Notes: generated by a model from the letters alone, not told the origin. Counted from the stretch's first letter, positions 1 to 5,288 are shown. The stretch: DNA of 7,605 nt from Candidatus Iainarchaeum sp. (GCA_017608725.1 JAFCFG010000040.1:1-7605); one strand, 5' to 3'. Numbers and translations: made by a program.

Positions 1-2
1 AG

Positions 3-77
3 GGGAAGGGCATTTTTACCGCTTTGGAAAAGCATTATGCTGAACATGATGCTGAATGCTGGAGGGCTTGCAAATGA
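3..77 (+). CDS. C-terminal end of an unidentified upstream gene (partial)
   Basis: Reading from base 3, an open frame runs off the left edge and ends at TGA 75-77. The 24 visible residues are mixed and charged, ending EHDAECWRACK, and look like a real protein tail with two cysteines and a tryptophan. The stop overlaps the ATG at 74 as ATGA, the usual translational-coupling arrangement in compact operons, and a GGAGG lies inside the tail at 61-65. This suggests that the upstream gene was originally joined directly to iscS, before the 62-bp repeat separated them. Too little is visible to name a family. Frame 1 is also open from base 1 to a TGA at 199-201, but its residues look less protein-like and its last third comes from the repeat. 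Confidence 0.45.
   Translation, partial: GKGIFTALEKHYAEHDAECWRACK
61..65 (+). promoter_or_regulatory. Shine-Dalgarno GGAGG before the first repeated start codon
   Basis: GGAGG lies 8 nt before the ATG at 74, an ideal archaeal spacing. The later repeat copies instead carry GGTGG (127-131 and 189-193) about 4 nt before their ATGs. The best ribosome binding site therefore belongs to the first ATG and not to the one that opens full-length iscS, which suggests that 74 was the ancestral iscS start. Confidence 0.55.
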
Positions 78-220
78 AGAAAATATATTTGGACCAAAAA
101 CTTTTGAAAAAAGTTTTATCAAAAAAGGTGGTCCAATGAAGAAAATATATTTGGACCAAAAACTTTTGAAAAAAGTTTTATCAAAAAAGGTGGTCCAATG
201 AAGAAAATATATTTGGACCA
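74..220 (+). repeat. 62-bp tandem repeat (two full copies plus 23 bp) covering the iscS start
   Basis: The unit begins ATGAAGAAAATATATTTGGA. It occurs complete and identical at 74-135 and 136-197, and its first 23 bases recur at 198-220 as the genuine start of iscS. Each full copy reads as a 21-codon ORF beginning MKKIYLDQ, whose TGA overlaps the next ATG (ATGA at 136-139 and 198-201). Each copy also carries GGTGG before the next ATG. Within each copy the 8-base inverted repeat TTGGACCA/TGGTCCAA (89-96 with 129-136; 151-158 with 191-198) flanks the 9-base pair AAAACTTTT/AAAAGTTTT (97-105 with 109-117; 159-167 with 171-179). The unit length is not a multiple of three, but because each copy restarts at its own ATG, a change in copy number would not break iscS. 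An assembly artefact is possible because the copies are perfect. Confidence 0.9.
151..198 (+). promoter_or_regulatory. Hairpin that could cover the iscS ribosome binding site
   Basis: In RNA the continuous 5' arm 151-167 can pair with 171-179 (9 bp, 3-nt loop GAA) and, after an 11-nt bulge, with 191-198 (8 bp). The outer 3' arm includes part of the GGTGG motif and the A of the iscS ATG, so folding would hide the start site. The same structure occurs in the preceding copy at 89-136. The pairing is read directly from the sequence; a regulatory role is inference. Confidence 0.4.
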
Positions 221-1403
221 TGCTGCTACCACGCCAGTGGACAAAAGGGTTCTGAGGGAAATGCAGCCTTATTTCTCAGAGAAATTTGGAAATGCAAGCA
301 GTTTGCATTTGTTTGGGTTGGAAGCAGGCGAGGCAATGGAAAAATCAAGGGAACAAGTTGCAAAAGCAATTAATGCAAGGCCAGAGGAAATCATATTTAC
401 AAGTGGCGGAACAGAATCAGACAATATTGCACTGCAAGGGGTTGCCTACACAAACAGAAGGAAAGGCAAGCACATAATTACAACGAAAATAGAGCACCAT
501 GCTGTGGAAAATACTTGCAAGTTTTTGGAAAAAAGCGGCTTTGAAGTGAGTTATCTGGATGTGGACAAGGAAGGGTTTATTGATCTGGCGAAATTGGAAA
601 AGAAGATGGAGGACGAAACTATTCTGGTTAGTGTTATGCATGCAAACAACGAGATTGGGACAATTGAGCCAGTAAAAGAGATTGGTGAACTGTGCAGGGA
701 GAGGGGCATTTACTTCCACACTGATGCAGTGCAGAGTGTGGGCAAGGAAAAGATTGATGTGCAAAGAATGAATGTTGACTTGCTTTCAGCTTCCGGGCAT
801 AAGTTCTATGGCCCAAAGGGCATTGGCTTCCTGTATGTTAAGCAAGGGACAAAGATTTGTCCTTTAATGCACGGCGGGAACCATGAGAAAGGCCTTAGGT
901 CTGGAACAGAGAATGTTGCCGGCATAGTTGGAATGGCAAAGGCATTGGAGATTGCTGAGGGCGAAAGAGTAGAAGAAGCTGCAAGGGAGAGAAAACTTGC
1001 GAAAAAGCTTGTGAACGGCGCTTTGAAAATGCGAAACAGCTGGTTGAATGGCCCGGCAATTGGGAAAAAGAGGCTGAGCAATAATGTAAACCTTGGCTTT
1101 GATTTTGTTGAGGGTGAAAGCATGGTTCTGATGCTGAGCGATAAGGGAATTGCAGCAAGCACAGGCAGTGCATGCAGTACAAAGTCGCTGGAGCCAAGCC
1201 ATGTTCTCAGAGCAATTGGCCTGCCCCACGTGAAGTGCCATGGCAGTTTGAGATTTACCCTTGGGAGAAGCACAACAAAGAAGGACATTGATTTTGTCTT
1301 AAAGGAACTGCCGGTAATTGTAAAGAAGTTGAGGGATATCAGCCCCTTGCGGAAGGTACTAGACATCGGCAGGTTTGAGGAAAAAGGCAGAGCACGTGCA
1401 TGA
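198..1403 (+). CDS. iscS: Cysteine desulfurase, IscS/NifS family
   Basis: This PLP enzyme converts L-cysteine to alanine and passes the sulfur as a persulfide to the Fe-S scaffold encoded next. The 401 residues match the family length. The N-terminus has the class V aminotransferase opening YLDHAATTP. EHHAV near residue 100 supplies the histidine that stacks on PLP, HANNEIGTI and HTDAVQS are PLP-site motifs, and SGHKFYGPKG carries the Schiff-base lysine (K202). GSACST carries the catalytic cysteine (C326) on a loop of IscS type. The C-terminal tail (SPLRKVLDIG onward) corresponds to the region that contacts IscU in known IscS proteins. The start at 198 is set by the conserved N-terminus; the same 23 bases occur twice upstream (74, 136), but those frames stop after 21 codons. 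iscU follows after 73 bp, so the two are probably one transcription unit. Confidence 0.96.
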   Translation: MKKIYLDHAATTPVDKRVLREMQPYFSEKFGNASSLHLFGLEAGEAMEKSREQVAKAINARPEEIIFTSGGTESDNIALQGVAYTNRRKGKHIITTKIEHHAVENTCKFLEKSGFEVSYLDVDKEGFIDLAKLEKKMEDETILVSVMHANNEIGTIEPVKEIGELCRERGIYFHTDAVQSVGKEKIDVQRMNVDLLSASGHKFYGPKGIGFLYVKQGTKICPLMHGGNHEKGLRSGTENVAGIVGMAKALEIAEGERVEEAARERKLAKKLVNGALKMRNSWLNGPAIGKKRLSNNVNLGFDFVEGESMVLMLSDKGIAASTGSACSTKSLEPSHVLRAIGLPHVKCHGSLRFTLGRSTTKKDIDFVLKELPVIVKKLRDISPLRKVLDIGRFEEKGRARA

Positions 1404-1464
1404 GCACTGAGTGATGGAACAGTACTATTTAGAATCACTTAAAAGGAGGAAAAAAGGGTTTTGC

Positions 1465-1470
1465 GGAGGA
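1465..1470 (+). promoter_or_regulatory. Shine-Dalgarno GGAGGA that decides the iscU start
   Basis: GGAGGA lies 6 nt before the ATG at 1477, which begins MYSDKVL, the expected IscU N-terminus. A second AGGAGG at 1444-1449 is too far from this ATG. The same frame is open upstream to GTG 1411 and ATG 1414, but no site of this quality precedes those codons and the extra 22 residues have no counterpart in IscU proteins. Confidence 0.7.
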
Positions 1471-1476
1471 AAGAAT

Positions 1477-3003
1477 ATGTATTCAGACAAAGTGTTACAT
1501 GAATTCAGGCACCCGCACAACATCGGGGAAATGAAAAAGCCCGATGGGTTGGGCAAAGTGGGAAACCCGGTTTGTTTGCCCCCTGGTTCAATGGTTCATG
1601 CCAATGATGAGTTTATGGAAATTGATTTGCTTAAAGTTGGCAATAGAGTTTTAGGACATGATGGACACTATAACCGCATTCAGAAAACCATTTCAAGAAA
1701 CTATAATGGAGAGACGATTAGAATCAAAAATAAATTGGGGGTCACTTATTTGACTCCGGAACACGAAGTATTGGCAGCAAAAGTGCCGAATAGATGGAAA
1801 TACAGGCTTGCAAAAGGAAAGAAAACCCTGCCTACTTGCTGGTACCACGCTAGAGAATTGGAAAAGGGGGATTTGGTAGCTTACCCCGTTCTGATGGAGG
1901 AAACTGATAGAAAATTTATTGAAGTCCCAAGTGAAAAGAAGAAATGGGACTTTAGAAGCAAAGAAGTGCCAAAAAAAATCCCTGTTGACTCAGACTTCTT
2001 GCGCTTGTGTGGTTACTACCTGGCGGAAGGAAACCTAAGAGAAAAAACTACAAAAGTTACTCTTGGCCTTAGTTTTAACTCTTCTGAAACTGATCTGGCA
2101 GATGATGTTGAAGTGATTGTAAAAAAACTATTCGGGATTGAAGCAAAAAGAACACTAATAGAAAAAAGAAAAACGCTGAGAGTTAAAATGCACAACGTTT
2201 TCATTGTTAGGTTGTTTAAGTCGCTTTTTGGAAAAGGTGCAGCAAACAAGAAAATTCCACATTGGATGATGCTTTTACCTCCTGAAAAACAGAAGAGCTT
2301 GATTTATGGACTTTGGAAAGGAGATGGCTACTTCAACGAAAAAAAGGCAAAAGCTGGCTATTTGACAATTTCATATCAATTAACGGAGCAGATTAAAACA
2401 CTGTTGTTAAGGCAGAGGATAATTCCGTCAATCTATACAGAGAATGAAAAGAGAAGCAGGGGTGGAGTAAAGCGCCAAAAAGCTTACAGGATTCATATTG
2501 GCGAGAGAAACAGTTTGGAGAGATTAGCAAACATATTAAATGAAAGCTTTGCTATTGAAAAACCAATAGCAACAGATTCGTGGTTTAACGAAAACCACCT
2601 TTTTGTTCCAATAACCCATATTGGAAAACTTCATTACTCTGGAGAAGTGTACAATCTGGAAATAGAAAACAGCAAATCATATGTAACGGGATCATTAGCT
2701 GTACATAACTGCGGGGACCTGATATGGGTATACATCAAAGTAGGCAAGAACAAAAAGGGGGAAGAGATAATTAAAGATATTAAAGTGAAGACATTTGGTT
2801 GCGTGGCAGCAATTGCAACCTCAAGCAAGCTGACTGAAATGGTTAAGGGCATGACTTTGAAGGAAGCGCTTAAAATCAATAAGGAAAAGATTGCAAAACA
2901 GTTAGATGGGTTGCCCCCTCAAAAGATGCATTGCTCTGTTCTCTCAATGGACGGCCTTAGAAAGGCAATTGAAGACTATAGGAATAAAAAGGCTAAGGCC
3001 TGA
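1477..3003 (+). CDS. iscU: Fe-S cluster scaffold IscU (NifU N-terminal type), precursor with intein
   Basis: IscU receives sulfur from IscS and assembles [2Fe-2S] clusters. The host protein is split: the N-extein is residues 1-32 (MYSDKVLHEFRHPHNIGE... to GNPV) and the C-extein is encoded from 2710 (CGDLIWVYIKVG onward). Joined, they give 129 residues, a normal IscU length. All cluster ligands are present in the joined product: C33 followed by GD (D35), C63 in KTFGC, and H106-C107 in LPPQKMHCS. LPPQK resembles the LPPVK site that HscA-type chaperones bind, but no hscA or hscB lies in the window. The intein at 1573-2709 begins at the codon just before C33 of the mature protein. Two changes from the common motif are visible: TFGCVAAIA where glycine usually follows the cysteine, and LPPQK for LPPVK. 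pth2 begins 26 bp after the stop. Confidence 0.93.
   Translation: MYSDKVLHEFRHPHNIGEMKKPDGLGKVGNPVCLPPGSMVHANDEFMEIDLLKVGNRVLGHDGHYNRIQKTISRNYNGETIRIKNKLGVTYLTPEHEVLAAKVPNRWKYRLAKGKKTLPTCWYHARELEKGDLVAYPVLMEETDRKFIEVPSEKKKWDFRSKEVPKKIPVDSDFLRLCGYYLAEGNLREKTTKVTLGLSFNSSETDLADDVEVIVKKLFGIEAKRTLIEKRKTLRVKMHNVFIVRLFKSLFGKGAANKKIPHWMMLLPPEKQKSLIYGLWKGDGYFNEKKAKAGYLTISYQLTEQIKTLLLRQRIIPSIYTENEKRSRGGVKRQKAYRIHIGERNSLERLANILNESFAIEKPIATDSWFNENHLFVPITHIGKLHYSGEVYNLEIENSKSYVTGSLAVHNCGDLIWVYIKVGKNKKGEEIIKDIKVKTFGCVAAIATSSKLTEMVKGMTLKEALKINKEKIAKQLDGLPPQKMHCSVLSMDGLRKAIEDYRNKKAKA
1573..2709 (+). mobile_element. Intein with LAGLIDADG homing endonuclease domain, inserted in IscU
   Basis: This 379-residue element splices out of IscU post-translationally. 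Splicing motifs are complete: Cys1 opens block A (CLPPGSMVHANDEFMEID); block B has the TxxH motif TPEH (T61, H64); block F is VYNLEIENSKSYVTG; block G ends SLAVHN, with the terminal Asn followed by Cys+1 of the C-extein. This is a class 1 intein. The centre holds a two-motif LAGLIDADG endonuclease: LCGYYLAEG (145-153, acidic E152) and LIYGLWKGDG (243-252, acidic D251). Both catalytic acidic positions are kept, so cleavage activity and homing are plausible. Base composition differs from the neighbours: 20 of 60 bases are G or C at 1681-1740 and at 2161-2220, against 29 of 60 at 781-840 and 30 of 60 at 901-960 in iscS. That fits horizontal arrival. Strong by motif content. Confidence 0.95.
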
Positions 3004-3029
3004 AAATAATTAAGTGCTGGTGAAGCAAA

Positions 3030-3371
3030 ATGGCTTTGAAACAGGCAATCGTTGTTAGAACTGATTTGAAAATGGGAAAGGGCAAAATTGCCTCTCAGGC
3101 AGCACATGCAAGTGTTGCTGCTTTGGCCAAGGTGACAACTGCTGCTTTTAATGCTTGGAATGTAGAGGGCATGAAAAAGGTTGTTTTGAGGGTTGGAAGC
3201 AGAAAAGAGCTAATGCAATTGTACAACAAGGCAAAGAAGAAGTTTCCTGTTGCCATAGTAAAAGACGCTGGCCTGACTCAGGTCAGGAGGGGAACCCCTA
3301 CCTGCATTGCAATTGGCCCTGTAGATGAAAAAGTTTTGGATGGGTTAACTGGGGCATTGAAGCTTTTGTAG
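3030..3371 (+). CDS. pth2: Peptidyl-tRNA hydrolase, Pth2 (archaeal/eukaryotic type)
   Basis: Pth2 cleaves peptidyl-tRNA released from stalled or aborted translation, freeing the tRNA. The 113 residues match the usual single-domain archaeal length. The family signature LKMGKGKIASQAAHAS lies at 13-28, with the conserved basic residues K17/K19 and H26. VKDAGLTQV (77-85) holds the conserved aspartate D79, and RGTPTCIAIGP (87-97) is the conserved C-terminal motif. GGTGA at 3019-3023 sits 6 nt before the ATG and supports this start. The gene lies 26 bp after iscU on the same strand and is probably co-transcribed. Its stop is 1 bp from the stop of the convergent gene, so any terminator must lie inside that gene's coding sequence. 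Confidence 0.95.
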   Translation: MALKQAIVVRTDLKMGKGKIASQAAHASVAALAKVTTAAFNAWNVEGMKKVVLRVGSRKELMQLYNKAKKKFPVAIVKDAGLTQVRRGTPTCIAIGPVDEKVLDGLTGALKLL

Positions 3372-3372
3372 A

Positions 3373-3897
3373 TCAGGTGATAAGGAAGGCCAGTTCATCA
3401 TCAACAGCCCTAATGCATTTGTCCTTATAGGGTTGGGGCATTCTGTTGCACAAATCGTATTCTCCCTCATCCCTTGCAATCTGGGTTAGGCAGTGGTAGC
3501 GTCTGTCTGTGTTGCCAATGAATTCCTGCTCACAGATGCTCGGATCAAGAAGCTCTCTTGCAACAGCCTCAATGCAGACAACCTTGTCACTTTCATCAAC
3601 AGTATTGTTTGGCCTTGTTTCCGGAACAATGTTGTCGCACAGCCTTACATTCTGCTCCAAGCCTGCCTGAAAGCCCCAGCAGAGGTTCTTCTCATACTGG
3701 CTTGGAAGGTTATCGCAGTTTCCTGGGCTTGGGACAGGATTCCCGGAATCGGTTACAACCACTGTTGGGATGCCGCCCAAATCAGGCTCAAATTCTACTT
3801 CAAGTGGCTGGCTTTCCTGCTCCTGATACAGGTAGAAGAAAGCAAGGCCTGCCACAACAAAAGCCACTGCTGCGCCAAGAACTATATTCCGCAACAT
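3373..3897 (-). CDS. Membrane-anchored extracytoplasmic protein with a cysteine-pair repeat
   Basis: I do not recognise a named family. The 174-residue product starts with a signal-anchor helix at about 5-24 (IVLGAAVAFVVAGLAFFYLY), followed by an acidic, Pro/Gly-rich spacer at 25-60. The rest is a repeat region with eight cysteines at 61, 73, 87, 108, 122, 136, 150 and 161. They fall into four pairs; the second cysteine of each pair is exactly 14 residues before the first of the next (73-87, 108-122, 136-150). Each linking segment looks helical (for example CLTQIARDEGEYDLC). Paired cysteines after a membrane anchor suggest disulfide-stapled helical repeats outside the cell. The last repeat ends at the C-terminus, where the next cysteine would fall on the stop codon. 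No Shine-Dalgarno precedes the ATG; a TATA-like box lies 24-34 nt upstream, so a leaderless mRNA is likely. Confidence 0.8.
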   Translation of the reverse strand: MLRNIVLGAAVAFVVAGLAFFYLYQEQESQPLEVEFEPDLGGIPTVVVTDSGNPVPSPGNCDNLPSQYEKNLCWGFQAGLEQNVRLCDNIVPETRPNNTVDESDKVVCIEAVARELLDPSICEQEFIGNTDRRYHCLTQIARDEGEYDLCNRMPQPYKDKCIRAVDDELAFLIT

Positions 3898-3920
3898 CTG
3901 TTTTTAATTAAGGGCCAAAA

Positions 3921-3931
3921 TTATATTTAAG
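3921..3931 (-). promoter_or_regulatory. TATA-like box for the cysteine-repeat gene
   Basis: On the minus strand this reads CTTAAATATAA, preceded by AATAAAG, a possible BRE. It lies 24-34 nt before the ATG at 3897, the position expected if transcription starts at or next to the start codon. No Shine-Dalgarno is present, which agrees with a leaderless mRNA. Confidence 0.5.
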
Positions 3932-3956
3932 CTTTATTGGGCAAGGAAAAGCAAAG

Positions 3957-4000
3957 CTTATTAACCAAAAGAGGGATAATAGTTCTGGAAAAAAGAGGTG
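3957..4000 (+). promoter_or_regulatory. Possible TATA box and Shine-Dalgarno for the coiled-coil membrane gene
   Basis: CTTATTAA at 3957-3964 is a TATA-like element that would place transcription near 3985-3992, giving a leader of about 20 nt. GAGGTG at 3995-4000 is a good Shine-Dalgarno, 7 nt before the ATG at 4008. Unlike its minus-strand neighbours, this gene therefore uses a ribosome binding site. The TATA call is weaker than the Shine-Dalgarno call. Confidence 0.45.
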
Positions 4001-4007
4001 TAAGCCA

Positions 4008-4673
4008 ATGCCGGAAGAAAAACCATTAAAAGCAGGCATTATTGAAGCCATTCAGGAAATGGTGAAAAGCGGGGAAAGTGAGGAAAACATAATAAAAAGC
4101 CTGCAGGAACTCGGTGTGAAACCGGACCAGGCAAAGAGGCTGCTTTTGCTTGGCGAGGCAAATACCTTTGCCTTGCTGCAAAACGAGATAAACAAGCTGG
4201 TGAAAAGATATGTTGAAGAGGAAAAACCAAGGATGGCTCTGTTTATCAGGGAAGAGGTAAAGAGCATTGCAGACAAAATGACTGACAAAGTTGAAAAAAG
4301 GGCATTAAATGCATTCAAGGAAGACCAGCGCTTTATTGAAAACCAGGCAGCCGTTTTTCAGGCCAGAGTCAACCAAAGCGTTAAAAACATACTGCAGTTA
4401 AACCAGGAAACAAAGAAGAATATTGCAGACTTGAACAGAAGGCTTGCAGACACTGAGAGACTGGCTTGGTCACTGAAAGAGAGGGTTGCCGGCAGCAAGG
4501 CAATAAATACTGCAAGCACTATTTTGGTTGCACTTGAGGTTGGCCTTGTTGGTGCGACAGGATACCTTGCCTTTACCATGGGAAAAGAGGCCTCAGTTGA
4601 GGTAATGGTTGTTGCGGCAGTAATTGGCACAATACTTGCAACAATGCTTGTGCTTGTAAAGCGAAGGATGTAG
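4008..4673 (+). CDS. Coiled-coil protein with two C-terminal membrane helices, unknown function
   Basis: I do not recognise a named family. Residues 8-50 form a small helical region (IIEAIQEMVKSGESEENIIK, then GVKPDQAKRLLLL) resembling a UBA-like or helical-hairpin domain. Residues 51-160 are long, highly charged helices likely to form a coiled coil (KLVKRYVEEEKPRMALFI, NQETKKNIADLNRRLADTER). Two hydrophobic helices follow at about 169-190 and 198-217, ending in the positive tail VKRRM. With no signal peptide, the simplest topology is a hairpin tail anchor with both ends in the cytoplasm. The layout suggests a membrane-tethered scaffold or oligomer, but this is only architecture. GAGGTG 7 nt before the ATG supports the start. 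The gene lies between minus-strand genes on both sides and is probably transcribed alone. Confidence 0.82.
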   Translation: MPEEKPLKAGIIEAIQEMVKSGESEENIIKSLQELGVKPDQAKRLLLLGEANTFALLQNEINKLVKRYVEEEKPRMALFIREEVKSIADKMTDKVEKRALNAFKEDQRFIENQAAVFQARVNQSVKNILQLNQETKKNIADLNRRLADTERLAWSLKERVAGSKAINTASTILVALEVGLVGATGYLAFTMGKEASVEVMVVAAVIGTILATMLVLVKRRM

Positions 4674-4675
4674 AA

Positions 4676-4816
4676 TCAGGGCTTTTTCTTGTTTGCTGCC
4701 TTTAATTCAGTGAGTGCTCTCAAAGCTTCCTTTAACAAAACCTTGCTTCTCAGGCTCTTTGTTTCGCTCAATCTGAGCTTTAACTCTGCAATTATGTCCT
4801 CGGTTAGAATTCGCAT
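4676..4816 (-). CDS. Small 46-residue charged helical protein
   Basis: A short open frame starts at the ATG 4816-4814 and stops at TGA 4678-4676. The 46-residue product opens MRILTEDIIAELKLRLSE and ends ALTELKAANKKKP. It is lysine- and leucine-rich with heptad-like leucines, probably one or two amphipathic helices with no membrane segment. Support for a real gene is its continuous reading through an otherwise empty stretch, codon use like its neighbours (AAG, AGA, TTG, GCA), and a TATA-like box about 23-31 nt before the ATG with no Shine-Dalgarno, as for the other minus-strand genes here. Its stop lies 3 bases from that of the convergent coiled-coil membrane gene. The function is unknown; the size and charge would suit a small nucleic-acid- or protein-binding factor, but nothing shows that. 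Confidence 0.55.
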   Translation of the reverse strand: MRILTEDIIAELKLRLSETKSLRSKVLLKEALRALTELKAANKKKP

Positions 4817-4838
4817 AGAATAATTCAACCCTAAAAAT

Positions 4839-4847
4839 CTTTAAAAA
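4839..4847 (-). promoter_or_regulatory. TATA-like box for the 46-residue gene
   Basis: On the minus strand this reads TTTTTAAAG, 23-31 nt before the ATG at 4816. The sequence between box and ATG is A/T-rich with only a weak GGG (AGGGTT) too far for a Shine-Dalgarno. This fits a leaderless start. The region is A/T-rich overall, so chance matches are likely. Confidence 0.35.
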
Positions 4848-4886
4848 CTCAACCAATTGGCTGTTCTAAGCTCTTGCTGCAGGGCA

Positions 4887-5288
4887 CTATTTTCCCAAGA
4901 CTTTTTGCTGTAAAGTAAAAAGGCTTTTGCCCTTCCTCATTGCATCATTCAGGCTGATTAAATAGAACTTCCCTGAATTGTGCATTTGCCTTGGGCTTAG
5001 AAAAAACCAGCCTTTTCTCGGAACCTTCCAGCCAATAAGCGGTTCAGCACCAGCCCTCTTTGACCACTGCAACAGCTGTTGCATTTGGTCAACCGGAATA
5101 GCGAGGTTCTTGGCCTTCCAGGCCTTGCACTCAAAGGCAATTGCCCTGCCCTTTCTCAAAGCAATTATGTCCGGTGCTGGTAATGGGTTCTTGCCGGAAC
5201 CTGCAATCCTCACAACAGAGAAGCCAGCGTCGAAAAGTGCTTGAATCAGTTCCCTTTCCGCATTTGCCCCCTTTCCGTACCTAGCCAT
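4887..5288 (-). CDS. hjc: Archaeal Holliday junction resolvase Hjc
   Basis: Hjc is a homodimeric, metal-dependent nuclease that cuts four-way DNA junctions symmetrically during recombination and fork repair. The 133 residues match the family. The start YGKGANAERELIQALFDAGF (4-23) is the Hjc signature, with E11 as the first catalytic acid. RIAGSG (27-32) contains the conserved serine S31, PAPDIIAL carries D40, and FECKAW carries E53 and K55, together forming the PD-(D/E)xK nuclease site. DQMQQLLQWSKRAGAEPLIGWK matches the following helix and strand. All catalytic residues are present, so the enzyme should be active. There is no Shine-Dalgarno; a TATA-like box 23-35 nt upstream suggests a leaderless mRNA. 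A divergent gene starts 38 bp away and shares the promoter region. Confidence 0.95.
   Translation of the reverse strand: MARYGKGANAERELIQALFDAGFSVVRIAGSGKNPLPAPDIIALRKGRAIAFECKAWKAKNLAIPVDQMQQLLQWSKRAGAEPLIGWKVPRKGWFFLSPRQMHNSGKFYLISLNDAMRKGKSLFTLQQKVLGK

Noticed and set aside
1..201. Frame-1 open reading frame from the left edge to TGA 199-201, overlapping the iscS ATG
   Set aside because: Its last third is created by the 62-bp repeat in a shifted frame. The frame-3 tail ending at 77 is more protein-like and explains the ATGA overlap and Shine-Dalgarno at the first repeat copy.
74..220. CRISPR array
   Set aside because: The repeats are directly adjacent with no unique spacers and consist of iscS start sequence; there are no cas genes.
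806..1438. 210-codon minus-strand ORF inside iscS
   Set aside because: It is Ser/Phe/Pro/Leu-rich, typical of antisense shadow frames, and the plus strand encodes a certain cysteine desulfurase.
1410..1439. Inverted repeat AGTGAT/ATCACT in the iscS-iscU gap
   Set aside because: Only 6 bp with an 18-nt loop and no T-run; too weak to call a terminator or regulatory hairpin.
1411..1476. 22-residue N-terminal extension of IscU from GTG 1411
   Set aside because: The extension has no counterpart in IscU, starts with GTG without a good Shine-Dalgarno, and overlies the GGAGGA site of the ATG at 1477.
3493..3930. Plus-strand ORFs opposite the cysteine-repeat gene
   Set aside because: The minus-strand product has a clear membrane anchor and a regular cysteine repeat with a well-placed TATA-like box; the plus-strand frames show no domain.
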